Below are positions 12,753-24,547 of a stretch of 64,000 bases of DNA, in pieces. The stretch's first letter is position 1, and every line of letters starts with the position of its first letter. The notes below the pieces were generated by a model that was given only the letters and a program-made list of their open reading frames with translations, was not told the DNA's origin and searched no databases. Position numbers and translations under genes: made by a program. The DNA comes from Pelecanus crispus (taxonomy: Eukaryota; Chordata; Aves; Pelecaniformes; Pelecanidae): assembly GCF_030463565.1 (NCBI RefSeq), contig NC_134660.1, forward strand, positions 3,237,501-3,301,500, in the 5' to 3' direction.

Positions 12753-12937
12753 GAAATGCTTTCTGCAGTGCAATTAGTAACGAGGATCTGAGGCGAGCGC
12801 CGTACGGGCAGGACCCGCTGCTGCCGTCCTCCGCGGGGCTGCGGGAGCATCAGCCCCACGCTCCGGCCTTTGGTCCCCGCTCAGAGCGGCGTGGAGGGGC
12901 ACGTGGCCGAGCCGACGGTGCCAGCGGGAAGGACGGG

Positions 12938-13507
12938 TGTCCTGGTTTCGGCTGGGATAGAGTTAATTTTCTTCCTAGCAGCAGGCATAGTGCTGTGTTT
13001 TGGATTTAGTAGGAGAAGAATGTTGATAACACGCTGATGTTTTAGTTGTTGCTGAGTACTGCTTATGCTAGTCAAGGACTTTTTCAGCTTCCCATGCTCT
13101 GCCAGGCGCACAAGAAACTGGGAGGGGGCACAGCCAGAAGAGTTGATCCAAACTGACCAAAGGGCTATTCCATACCATATGACGTCATGCTCAGTATATA
13201 AACTGGGGGGGGTTGGCCGGGGAGCAGCGATCGCTGCTCAGGAACTGTCTGGGTATCGGTCGGCGGGTGGTGAGCAATTGCATTGTGCATCACTTGCTTC
13301 GTGTATCATTATTATTATTATCATTATTATACTGTTACTATTAGCATTACTATTTTACTTTATTTCAATTATTAAACTGTTCTTATCTCAACCCAGGAGT
13401 GTTTCTCACTCTTACTCCTCCGATTCTCTCCCCCATCCCATCAGGGTAGGGGGAGTGAGCGAGCGGCTGCGTGATGCTTAGTTGCTGGCTGGGGCTAAAC
13501 CACGACA
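12938..13507 (+). mobile_element. Complete solo LTR of an avian endogenous retrovirus
   Basis: This 570-bp element starts TGTCCTGG and ends CCACGACA, the TG...CA ends of a retroviral LTR. It is flanked by a perfect 5-bp target-site duplication, ACGGG (12,933-12,937 and 13,508-13,512). Internal order is that of a functional LTR in plus orientation: CRE TGACGTCA at 13,180-13,187, TATATAAA at 13,195-13,202, an ATT/ATC trinucleotide run at about 13,308-13,330, and ATTAAA at 13,371-13,376. The 5-bp duplication fits class III (ERVL-like) or class I elements better than the 6 bp usual for ERVK. I recognise the sequence style from the abundant solo LTRs of neoavian birds. No gag, pol or env lies next to it, so it is the product of LTR-LTR recombination. 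It is antisense to ZNF385C. Confidence 0.9.
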
Positions 13508-13512
13508 ACGGG

Positions 13513-16500
13513 CCTGAGGAAGGCAAAGCACAACGGCACTGGAGGCACGGGGAGGAGAGGAGCCAGAAACCGGGGTCTGAAACCATCCCACGCTTCTGCA
13601 TCCGCCCCGGTCTCATGCCTGGGCTAGCGAGGGACCACAGAGTCAGCGCTTGCTGCCTTCGGATTAGCCACGGCAACGCCTCCATCTGCAGATTATTTTT
13701 GCAACCTTTTATTTGTTTATTTGTGAAATTTTGAGGTGTTTAACAAAACCCCTCCCAGAACTCCTTTCAGCCAGCCGAGGCTGGGGGACCAGTCTGAGAC
13801 AGCCCGGCCGTTCCCACCTCCGCCAGCTCGAGCAGCTCACCCCTTACCCGAGCCGCCTCGCAGCAGGGGGGACCTGTGTCATTTTCCTTTTAATTGGCTT
13901 TACTCATTTTTATTAACTGCCACCTGCCAGTTCTCCGCCAGGCTTTGCAGGTTTTGCTGGCTGCTCCGAGGCCCCGGGGTGCAGGGCTTGCCCGCCCCGA
14001 GGGGGATCAGAGCCCGGCAGCGCGATGCTGCACCGCCCGGCACCGGACCCCCGGCACCCCTGGGCTCCCTGCTGCCAGCAGCAGCTCTCAGGAGGTTCCA
14101 GCACAGCAGGTATTCGGGTGACGGGGTGACTCGTCCCGCCTTGCTGTACCCTGCACCTCCGGGGCACCCCGACACCTCTCACTTGCTCGGGGCACCCAAA
14201 CCCTGCCGTGGCGCTGGCCCAGCCGGCTCAGGTAGCCTGGCCCCGTGGCAAAGGCACTGGTGAGTGCCAGCCCCCGCCGGGGGATTTGCCTCAGCCAGGT
14301 AATTAGGGTGGTTGTGTGGGTCTGGCAGAATTGCTAAACCCTCCAGACCGTGACAAAAATCTCCCAAGTGTCTGAAGGGCTCTGCCTGGGGGCGGCCGGG
14401 GAGAAATGCGGAGACATTCCCAGGCTGCTGGGAAAGCCGGGGTGCACGTTGGTATGTGGGAGCACTTTGGGTCCTTCCAGTTGTCAAGCCCTAAAGCCTC
14501 GAGCTTGCTTGAGGTGGTCCCACAGCCCGGGGACAGCATGGCACGTCCAAGCCCCTCGAGCCTGGCGGCAGCAAGGACCAGGAGATGCTGCTGAGGGGCT
14601 CCCCAAAAGCAATGGGAGCACAAGGGTCCCGTTACAGAGCTACACGAGTGGGAACTGCAGGAGCGCTGGCCTTCAGCCTCAGCTCCCGTTTTGAAACGCT
14701 GACTTGTCTGTGAACTGCTGGGAAGCCATCACTGACAGGCAGGGAAATTAAACGGGACAGATGATAATTAATTGTCCATGTCTTTCAGTGTCTCCTGGAT
14801 ATGGACTAATGAAGTTATACGTTACTCGCTGGCTAGAGGACAGAAGGAAGAGGAAAAGAGTTTTAGAGCTCGGGTTTAATCAGTTCAGTGATAAGCATGG
14901 CCTGAATTAGTCACCTCCTCTCCGCGCGCTGTTTTGGTTTCTTCAGTTATCTCCAAGCTCGACAGCCCGATAAAGTTGCAGGAACCCAGTCGCTGCAGCA
15001 TGAGCATCCTTTGCTGTAGCAGAGGTCGCCGGTGTCAGGAGAGAAGCACATGTGTCCAATTAAACTGAGAAACCTTTGCTCCGAGAAGGCCAGAAGGCAG
15101 CAAGTGTTGGCTGGCGGCGCAGGTGTCAGCTCTAATATTTATTTGGGCAGCACCACTAACGTTATTTAATGAGCTCTAGTGGGTCAGCTTTCCTGTTTGA
15201 AAGGAATTTGTAAATGGACTCATGAAAAGTTACTTGTCTCCCTGCCATGGAAAACACGTGGACACGGGCTGCGGGCAGCCGGCCCTGGGCACGCAGAGCC
15301 GTGCACGGTACGTGCCGCAGACGGCTCGCTGCAGGGGTGGGAGAGGCTCCGGGAGGGTTTGTAGCAGCACAACGCTTAGGTCCCATCTTGGGCTCGGTTG
15401 GTGCAGGAGGAGGGACCGGTGACAGGATTGGGACTCACCCCCAGCACTTAGTGAAATCTGGCCCCTTTCCTTTCGCACTCCAGCCCCGGGTGCCCTGGGG
15501 CCGCAGCTCTGCACCTGCTCTGCAACGCGGTGCCAAAGGGGCCGAGGAGCCTGTCACTGCCCCATGGCCAGGAGAGAGCCCGAGCGGTTACAGGGTCCCA
15601 CAGGGTCCCCACAGGGTGCTGGGGCACGCGCAGGACCCTCGCTCAGCCCCGTGCAAGCCAAGGCACCTGGCGCCTGCCTCCCTCCCGCGCATCGGTGCTG
15701 CACGGGAGCCATCTCCCTCCTCCCTCCTCTGCCGCTCACCTGCCTCCCACACTGCCCGGCGTGCGTGACACTGGTTGCTGCAGCGCTGTCACCGCAGGGG
15801 CCGCCTTGCTGTCACCGGATGGTGCCCGACACAGGGGGGATGGCAGGGCTGGGTGCGGACAGGGCAGCTCACACCAACCCCTGGGCACGGCCCCCGAGCC
15901 GCACGGGAGCCACGGCCAGAGCAGAGGCTGCTTCTTCTGCAGGGGCATTCCCAGGGCGAAGCCTGGGAGCTGCCGTTCCTCCAGCCGGGTGCAAGACGCA
16001 GCCCTGTGCTCGGCACTGCCCGCCAGCGAATTCCAGGCAACAGGAAACACAGTGAAGTGGCCTGGGCAGAGGTGCTGGCAAGTCCACTTCCCGGGATCCA
16101 CGGCCGCCAGACAACGCAGCCCCGTCCTTGCCAAGGGTCTGAGCGTGTTCATGAGTGGGCGCAGTGCCACCCTCGGAGATGGGATCGGGGGAGGCAGCCA
16201 AGGCACGGTCCTGCAGGCTGCCTCGGGGGTGCGTACTGGGGTCGGCATCCTGGCGGGAACCCCGGCAGCCAGCCCATCGCCGGAGCCCACCGCTCCCCCG
16301 CAGCGAGCGTTGCTCCCAGGCGGATGGCAGCCGGCGGGGCAACACGTGCTCCGAAGAGGGGCGTGCAGGAGGGTGGGAGAGGGGCTCCTCCTTTCGGCCC
16401 CAGCACACGTGCCCCCACGCTGGCTCCAGCCCCGCGCGCTCCCCAGACGCTCGCTAACCGGGGAGGGCAGCTGGAGCATCGCGTGCAGCGTGCCAGCCCT

Positions 16501-18174
16501 GCGCCAGGCAGCAAGCCCCGCAGCGCCTGCGCCCCGCGCCCGCCCCGCCGAGCCCGGCGCTGCCCCGCACCGACTGCGGCCGCCCAGGGCCCCGGGTGCA
16601 CGGGGATGCAAGCGGAGGCCAGCGGCGAAAGGCTCGGCTCTGCTGGCAGCTGGCGAGAGGTGGAGGCGTCGCTGTTATGAAAACATGCGAGGGCTGTGTC
16701 TGAAAACATTGCAAGGAGCCAGCTACATAAATAGGCCCTTTATGGCTCTTTCCTGCGCTGAGACAGGCCCTTTCACATGCGCTTGGCTCCGGCACCGTGG
16801 GGTTACTCGGCTAAAAGAGCTCTTCGTGTTGGGCACGGGAGGAGACGGCGGCACCGGCAGCCGGGGAGGCTGAGCGCCGCGGTGCAGCAGAACTGCCCGG
16901 CCCAGCCCCGCCACGCCAGCACCTGCCCGGGCGGGAGAAAAACTGGTTTGGGGCAGGTGCCAGGACAGCAGTGATGGGGACGGCCAGGGCCAGCGCCCAG
17001 TGAGCTGGGTGGGTGCCGGAGATGTCATGCGGTGCCCAGCCAGGAGCATCCTGTGCCTGCCCCGGGGCATCCCTCGCGGCGAGGCCGGGCTCCAGGACAG
17101 GACCCCCCCTGCAGCGGCTGGTCCCCCGCAGCCCGGGCGGCACGGCACCAGCAGGTTAAGGGTCCATCTGTAGCCCAATCCCACACCGTTTTGCACCAAA
17201 CCCAGAGAGGCCCCTGCTCCACGCACATGATTTGCAGACTTGGGGCTATGCCGCAGCTCCCAGCTCCCTTCTCTCCCGCAGCAATCGCCCCCTCCGCGAG
17301 AGCGAGCTTCTTCCAGGGACGGAGCAGCCGATGCCGAGCTCCCCGCAGGCTCCGGGTGCCAGCACCGTGCTCTGCTGCCTCCTGCTCCCCGGCTCCGCAG
17401 GCTCCCCCGGCAATGGGGCTGTGCAGGGAGCTATTTCTGTCTGGAGGCTGCAGCAACGTGTCACCCACCCGGCCCGCCCAGCGGCATGGGCGGCAGCCCT
17501 GCCAGCACCCGTCCGTCTGCGTTTGCAGCTGCAAATGTGTTTACACCTGAGCAATAATCTCTCTTTCCTCATCCGAGATGCTTTGGGGCAAAGGGCAGAG
17601 CAAAGCGCGCTGCCGTCCCCCAGAAGGTGCCTGCACCCGGATACGAGGGCAAGCAGGAGGGGACCGGGGCGTCCCCGGGCCAGAGGAGTAAGCTGTGTTA
17701 CGGGGGGAGCCCGCAGCCCTGGCTCCCACCGTACGCCTTCACAGGCAGGTTTGCAGCCCTGACTCAGCCCCTGCTCAATATTTCCAGGTCACACGCTTGA
17801 GAAAGAAGCGTGGCAAACCCCGGCTCCCCAGCAGGATTTTCTACTTGAAGGACAAGAGCCTCCAGCTCGGGTGATGGGGACAGGAGGCAGCTTTGCTTCC
17901 CCGAGGCCCAGGATCTCGGACGTGCCTCCACCATGGTCACCCAACCACGGTTCCACCCCCAGCACCCCTTCCCAAGCAGGGGGTGCTCCCCCCACACCAG
18001 CACCCCGTGGAAAAGCGGCTCATGTCCCCAAGCAGGAGCTGCGATGCCCGTGGAGAGGAGCAGGGAGGGCAGGGACCAGGACGCAGCGACCCGTGCTGCC
18101 ACGGGACACGGGCAGCAGCTGCTCCGCTGCCACTGCCTCCGCAGGGAGCACACCTGGGCGCCGCAGCACGCGGG
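13513..18174. other. ZNF385C intron, GC-rich, no gene seen
   Basis: Intron sequence. The span 15,250-17,760 is strongly GC-rich and therefore open in several frames over hundreds of codons on both strands, without domain signatures. A less GC-rich piece lies at 14,700-15,190. Nothing else is supported. Confidence 0.4.
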
Positions 18175-18235
18175 CGCTATTAATTAACGGTTTCATTAGG
18201 GAGTCGTCATTAATTGAGCACCTCCAGTGGCCGTA
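18175..18235. promoter_or_regulatory. Homeodomain-motif cluster (TAATTA-rich)
   Basis: Within 60 bases there are TTAATTAA, TTTCATTAGG and CATTAATTGAG, a dense set of ATTA/TAAT cores in a GC-rich region. Such clusters are typical of conserved developmental enhancers. This is inference from motifs only. Confidence 0.3.
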
Positions 18236-19569
18236 GAGCCCGATGATCCACCTGGTGTCAGAAGCTGCGCGTGCAGCAGCAGCAGCTCTTTATTTCTTTC
18301 GGCCACATCTATTTCACGCAATTACAATTCTGTTTATGCCCCCTCAGCAGCAAACGTCCCCCCAGTGTGGGAAAGCTGGTGACTAAAGCAGCGGGTGAAT
18401 GATTAGTGACTCAGCGGATAATTTTGCTCATCTCGTGGCTGTTTTTAGCACGGGGCGGACAGAGCTCATATGGCAAACCCTCGCCCGGCACCGCCACCGC
18501 TCCCACCCCCCCGGGTGTCCCAGCACCCGGCTGCCCACCTGGGCTGGGGAGCTTTTGCAGACAAGCGCCCGCTTGATGCGGTTCTCCTCTGGAAAACAGG
18601 GAGAACAAATCAGACGACGCTGCCAAGGGCGTTGGGTTTTTCTTAATTGTCCCTTTTATTTTTTCCTTTATGACCTGGGAAAAGGAAAGGGGAGCGCTGC
18701 AGCCCTGGTTAGCCGGGAGGCGCGGGCAGCCCCGGCAGCATGGGCAGCGCCGGCAGCGCTCGCTGTGTGCCGTTCACGCTGCGCCGGAGCTGACCCGGCA
18801 GCAGCTTTTGTCAAGAGCAAAGCACTAAGCTCTTGTCTTAGCGGTAACTGATGTCTGAAAATGCCAGGTGCCGGCTTGAATTAACAAGCTCTTTGAGCTG
18901 GAATTCTGCTGCGAAACAAGCCAGCGCTGGGGCAAACGCTGCCGGAGAGAACCTCTGCCCATGCCATCGGTGGCAGCAGCGCGGGGGCACTGGCCCTGCC
19001 CAGGCTGCACGGGCAGCCCAAGGACCGCGCGAACGGCCGTGTCCCGGCGGGCTGGGGACAGCGACAGGGACACGTCATGAATTTCTTCTCACCTTTACAG
19101 ACAGGGCAGCCGCAGCACATCAGCCGTGCGAGCGCTGAAGCCTGACGTGGCGAGAGCCGGGTCCAGCCCTGGGTGGCTCCGTGCCTGGCGGCGCTACCCC
19201 GGCTGCCAGCGTTTCCAGACCTCTGGGTGCTCAGTGCAGGAGCAGAGGCTGAGGTCCACATCCTTGGCACCGCCACCACGCCTGCACCAATCCCCCTCCA
19301 TCCCAGCTCAGCCACCCCCGGGTCCCCCTGTCACCTCCCCGGCACGGGGCCGTTGGCAGGTGGTCCCTGCACCAGCGTGACCAGTGCGACCAGTGCCGGC
19401 CGCTACCGTCTCCCCCGAGGAGCTGCTGGCGTTGATGGCAGACGGTCACCCAGCATCGCCAAACGCTCTCATGGGCTGGACCGACGCGGCCCCGAAGCAG
19501 CTCCCGGGGGAGGCAGCCCCAGCCATTTTGGGGGGACGGGGGGACGGGGAATTGCTGCATCCCTAAAGC

Positions 19570-19870
19570 GGCGTCGTTCTCACTCTCTCTCTAATGATTT
19601 CCCAGCTGCTTCCCCATTTTAGCTGATAATGGGACTTCACTATCTATCTGGGTTTGAGAGTTGCTTGCCTTGTTCAAGCTGAAGAAAATCAATTCCCCTC
19701 TCACTCAAGTCTTTCCAAGACAGATGAACTGAAGATTGCGCCTGCCTGAGGAAAATATTTATTCAGTCTGGGAACAGATTTACTTTTGAACCTTCTATAA
19801 ATACAGCTGAGGGCACCGATTTAATCCCTTACCAGAAGACCTAATTTTATTTGGTTTATGTTTTAAAAAC
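19570..19870. other. AT-rich island before the 55-bp array
   Basis: About 300 bases of mid-to-low GC sequence with AAATATTTATTC, CTATAAATACAG (TATA-like at about 19,794-19,803) and ATTTAATCC. No ORF of interest. Candidate regulatory element. Confidence 0.3.
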
Positions 19871-20269
19871 CCCTCCCTTTTCCAACGCCTTGTCAGCAGG
19901 TGAAGAAAGGCAGGAATTTTGGCACCCGCCTCAGCAATGGGCAGAGGGCTCCGGACTGTGGCCGTGGGTGCCGGTGCAGAGTCCCACAGCGGGACGGGGC
20001 TCGGGGGTGCTGGGGAAAGGGCGAGACCCCTGCGCCGCCGAGGTTTGGGCTCTCTGGAGCCTTCCTGCTCTTGATTACTGATTTACACCCCATCAAAGCG
20101 CTGCCGGGGACCGGGGCAGGCAGAGGGAGGCCAAATTCTCCACAGAGGCACCTTTGTGACCCTGCCTGCTCTGCCTGCACAAAGCGTCCCTGTGCTGGGG
20201 GCAGAGCCCACCGCCCTGCCCGCCTCGGCGCGGCTGCTGCCCGGCACCACGCGTGACCCTCTGTGGCCC

Positions 20270-21935
20270 CCCGGGGCCGGTGGCCACGTCGCCCCCATCC
20301 ACGCGAGCCCCCCGGGGCCGGCGAGCACCCTTCCGCGGCCACGTCGCCCGCATCCACGCGGGCCCCCCGGGGCCAGCGAGCACCCTTCCGCGGCCACGTC
20401 GCCCCCATCCACGGCGACCACCCTTCCGCGGCCACGTTGCCCCCATCCACGCGGGCCCCCCGGGGCCGGTGAGCACCCTTCCGCGGCCACGTCGCCCCCA
20501 TCCACGGCGACCACCCTTCCGCGGCCACGTTGCCCCCATCCACGCGGGCCCCCCGGGGCCGGTGAGCACCCTTCCGCGGCCACGTCGCCCCCATCCACGC
20601 GGGCCCCCCCGGGGCCGGCGACCACCCTTCCGCGGCCACGTCGCCCCCATCCACGCGGGCCCCCCGGGGCCGGCGAGCACCCTTCCGCGGCCACGTCGCC
20701 CCCATCCACGCGGGCCCCCCCGGGGCCGGCGAGCACCCTTCCGCGGCCACGTCGCCCCCATCCACGCGGGCCCCCCGGGGCCGGCGAGCACCCTTCCGCG
20801 GCCACGTCGCCCCCATCCACGCCAGCCCCCCGGGGCCGGCGAGCACCCTTCCGCGGCCACGTCGCCCCCATCCACGCCAGCCCCCCGGGGCCGGCGAGCA
20901 CCCTTCCGCGGCCACGTCGCCCCCATCCACGCGGGCCCCCCCGGGGCCGGCGACCACCCTTCCGCGGCCACGTCGCCCCCATCCACGCGGGCCCCCCGGG
21001 GCCGGCGAGCACCCTTCCGCGGCCACGTCGCCCCCATCCACGCCAGCCCCCCGGGGCCGGCGACCACCCTTCCGCGGCCACGTCGCCCCCATCCACGCCA
21101 GCCCCCCGGGGCCGGCGACCACCCTTCCGCGGCCACGTCGCCCCCATCCACGCCAGCCCCCCGGGGCCGGCGAGCACCCTTCCGCGGCCACGTCGCCCCC
21201 ATCCACGCGGGCCCCCCGGGGCCGGCGAGCACCCTTCCGCGGCCACGTCGCCCCCATCCACGCCAGCCCCCCGGGGCCGGCGAGCACCCTTCCGCGGCCA
21301 CGTCGCCCCCATCCACGCGGGCCCCCCCGGGGCCGGCGAGCACCCTTCCGCGGCCACGTCGCCCCCATCCACGCCAGCCCCCCGGGGCCGGCGAGCACCC
21401 TTCCGCGGCCACGTCGCCCCCATCCACGCCAGCCCCCCGGGGCCGGCGAGCACCCTTCCGCGGCCACGTCGCCCCCATCCACGCCAGCCCCCCGGGGCCG
21501 GCGAGCACCCTTCCGCGGCCACGTCGCCCCCATCCACGCCAGCCCCCCGGGGCCGGCGACCACCCTTCCGCGGCCACGTCGCCCCCCATCCACGCCAGCC
21601 CCCCCAGGGCCGGCGAGCACCCTTCCGCGGCCACGTCGCCCCCATCCACGCAGGCCCCCCCGGGGCCGGCGACCACCCTTCCGCTGCCACGTCGCCCCCA
21701 TCCACACCAGCCCCCCGGGGCCGGCGAGCACCCTTCCGCGGCCACGTCGCCCCCATCCACGCGGGCCCCCCGGGGCCGGCGAGCACCCTTCCGCGGCCAC
21801 GTCGCCCCCATCCACGCGGGCCCCCCCGGGGCCGGCGAGCACCCTTCCGTGGCCACGTCGCCCCCATCCACGGCGACCACCCTTCCGCGGCCATGTCGCC
21901 CCCATCCACGCCGGCCCCCCGGGGCCGACCTCCCC
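20270..21935. repeat. GC-rich 55-bp minisatellite, about 30 copies
   Basis: This is a tandem array of a 55-bp unit built from CACGTCGCCCCCATCCACG, then CGGGCCCCCCGGGGCC or CAGCCCCCCGGGGCC, then GGCGAGCACC or GGCGACCACC, then CTTCCGCGGC. Copies differ by a few fixed variants and by one C in the C run (55 or 56 bp). Shortened 38-bp copies occur at about 20,411, 20,504 and 21,870. The first two belong to a 93-bp composite (38+55) that is itself duplicated and carries private GTTGCCCC and GGTGAGC variants. The unit contains several CpGs and the palindromes CCGCGG and CCCCGGGG. Because the unit lacks stops in most frames, the array is open for about 600 codons in several frames on both strands. 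These are not genes. Confidence 0.97.
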
Positions 21936-21969
21936 TTCACTCCATCCGCAGCCAAAGCGGGCTGTCGTG

Positions 21970-22025
21970 CGGCGCGCGCTAATTAGTATTCAAATGGGCC
22001 GGCTCTTTATTAGCGATACAGCTGG
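21970..22025. promoter_or_regulatory. Homeodomain-type motif cluster after the array
   Basis: Directly beyond the minisatellite is CTAATTAGTATTCAAATG followed by CTTTATTAGCGATAC. The sharp change from 75-80% GC to AT-rich motifs suggests a retained functional element. Inference only. Confidence 0.25.
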
Positions 22026-24243
22026 CTCTTTGCCGTGAGCCAGCGCCTCTCGCCGTCGCGGAGGTGCCGCGCCGCGCGGGGACCCTGCTCAGGACCGCGG
22101 CTTCACGCCGGCCCCGGCCCCCCAGCCCTTGGCGCGGGCAGCTGCCTGCATTCTCCCCTGCCTGCTGGTACCTGTCACTTCACAGCCAGCGTTATCTGCG
22201 GCCGGGGCTGCAGAGGAGTCGGGCTCCTCGCAACCGGCACGAGAAGTAAAAGCTTCGTCGGCTGGGTGTGGGCAGGCGGTGGGAATTGCCCCCCGGCGCG
22301 CTCGGGGGGATTCTGCCGCCTGCCAGCATCTTACCAGCACGGCTGCCGCCTTCCTCGCCAAAGAGAGGATTCGCCCGAGTCCTTAGGAGGGGAAACGTTC
22401 CCAAGGACAAACTGAAAAAGCTTTCCCTCTACTAAACCGAAGCCAGGCAGGCTCTGGAGCTGGATCTCCTGCTGCCAGAGCCCAGCTCGCCGCTGCCCGG
22501 CGCTCCCTGCCCGCGCAGAGCAGCGTGGGCACTGCAGCAGCGCTGGCGTCACGCGAGCATCCGGCGGTGCAGGTGGCTGCCGGGTTCCCGTGAATCCCTT
22601 TGACTCATCCGCTGCCTAAACCGGCGCTCATCCTGCCCTGCGAGCTCCCAGCCCCGCAACGCCGCAGGCCTTCCAGCGGTAATGGAGCAGCACAAATAAT
22701 CTCCCCTCCGCATCTGGCCGGGGAGGCGAGACACCGGCACGGATTAAAACGCCGGGGTGCCCGTCCCAGGTCCCTCCCCGAGCTCCACAGCAGCTCCCGG
22801 CCAGGAGTGAGTTCACGACGAAGAGCCTGACGCCCAGCGTGGACAAGGGGGTTGCCGTGTTCCCATTTGGAAGGCCGCCTGCCACATCCCCACCCCACGG
22901 AAGGCTCCTCCGAAGGCACAGCATGCCCTACACCACGACAGGCTCACTAATTTGACACACTTATTAAATTGCTATTATGCCTGTTTGCTAATTACCTCCT
23001 CTGGAAACTGGAGAGGACAGAAATTTGACATTGAGCTGTGAAAATCTGCAACCCTACGGATGCTGGCTGGGCCTGGGGTGCCCGGCGGGGCTGGAGGGCA
23101 AGCGGGGGACTGGAAATGTGGCGACTGCTGAAGCATCCCTCCCTGCCCCACCAGCCGCAGCCCCATGGCCTGAGCGCTGCTGCTGCCCTGCGCTGCTGCG
23201 GGACGGGGAGCAGAGACCCCAGGAGCCGCGGCGAAGCCCCTGCACCGCGTCCCCGGGGCGTCAGAGCTGCCCTTCCCGCACCCTGCGCCTCCCGGGGCAC
23301 AGATTAATCTGGGCGCCTTTTAATCCTCTAAACCCCTTTCGTAACAGCTCTCAAAAATAAGCCTGGAGAGTTCCTAATACTTCTTGAAAATTTGGAGTTG
23401 GGATATTTATAGGCTCTGCCCTTGCGTGCGACGAAGCGCACCCGGCGGTGGGTGGGAGGGCTCTGCTGCGGGGGGGACCCCTGCCAGGCCCCCCAGGACC
23501 ACCCCCCAAATCCTGCCAGGAGCCCGCTCTGTGCCGCTCTCCCGTCTCCCGCCAGCTCAGTAACAAGCTTCCCTTGTTTGGGATTTTTTTTTTTTTCCTA
23601 AAACATTGCAGGGTTCCTCAGAAGAAACTCCAAGTCCCGGCGCACAGTCAGGCTCTGTGCTGAGACGCCTCCAGCACTTCAAACGAACGCAAAGCAGCGG
23701 CACTCCTGCCCAAGACAAACAGTGTCTGTGCGCGCATCCCCTGCAGCACGTGTTCCCGGGAGGGCGAGGGGAGCAGATGACAAACAGTAACGGGAAAAGT
23801 GACACCAAATACAGCCTGGAGGAGCCCAGCTCCGCTTGGGCTGCGGTTGTTTCTCTTCCCGATAAACAACTGACCCCCCCAAGGGCCGGGGGTGCACGGG
23901 GTGGGAGCGCAGCGACATGCTTGAAGCTGCCGGCTGCTCCGCTTCGCTCTCCAGGAACGTGACACGAGGTGTGTGTCCCCCCAGGGACCGTCACGGTCCC
24001 CGTCGGCATCTCCTCCACCAGACTCAGCACAAGGACGAAGAGCCGGGAAGGTCCTGGAGAACCGATTCCCCTCCCGCGCGGTGACATCTGCTTCGGCGAT
24101 GAGCAGTGCTCGGGCCAGCCCAGCCCTGCCGGAGGCACAGCTTTAGACAGGGGCTCGCGGGGCTGGCATTGCCGCCGGCGGGGACAGGACATCCCGTCCT
24201 CCGGGCCAGCCCTGCCACCTCCATCTGTCCCAGAGCAGGGTTC
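22026..24243. other. ZNF385C intron with one AT-rich motif cluster
   Basis: GC-rich intron. At 22,940-23,040 an AT-rich piece (CTAATTTGACACAC, TATTAAATTGC, GCTAATTACC) has the look of a noncoding regulatory element. A T-tract lies at about 23,583-23,596. No gene is supported. Confidence 0.35.
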
Positions 24244-24547
24244 TAGGACGAGAGGAAATGGGCTCAAGCTGCGCCAGGGGAGGTTTAGGTTGGAAATTAG
24301 GAAAAATTTCTTCACGGAAAGGGTAGTCAAGCATTGGAACAGGCTGCCCAGAGAGGTGGTGGAGTCCCCATCCCTGGAATAGTTCAAAAAACGGGTAGAT
24401 GTGGCACTTTGGGACATGGTTTAGTCTAGTCTACCCTTAATTGGTTTAGTATGGACTTGGTAATGTTAGGTTAATGGCTGGACTGGATGATCTTAAAGGT
24501 CTTTTCCAACCTAAATGATTCGATGATTCTTTGATTCTATGATTCTT
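24244..24547 (+). mobile_element. CR1 LINE, 5'-truncated 3' end
   Basis: About 300 bases match the 3' end of the avian CR1 non-LTR retrotransposon. The first part encodes the degenerate C-terminus of its reverse-transcriptase protein ([17 protein letters not shown], then [16 protein letters not shown]). It is broken by a TAG at about 24,380. The untranslated tail follows (GGACTGGATGATCTTAAAGG, TTTTCCAACC) and ends in the hallmark octamer-like repeats GATTCTATGATTCTT. It is 5'-truncated, as most CR1 copies are, inactive, and lies antisense to ZNF385C. Confidence 0.93.

Noticed and set aside
15530-16873. 447-codon plus-strand frame in ZNF385C intron
   Set aside because: High GC removes stops in several overlapping frames here; the translation is low-complexity without family features.
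20083-21986. Open frames of 570-670 codons on both strands
   Set aside because: They are produced by the stop-free 55-bp minisatellite whose period cycles through all frames; no domain or start context supports them.
24244-24382. Possible coding exon with [10 protein letters not shown]
   Set aside because: It is the decayed C-terminal part of the CR1 reverse-transcriptase protein, with an in-frame stop.
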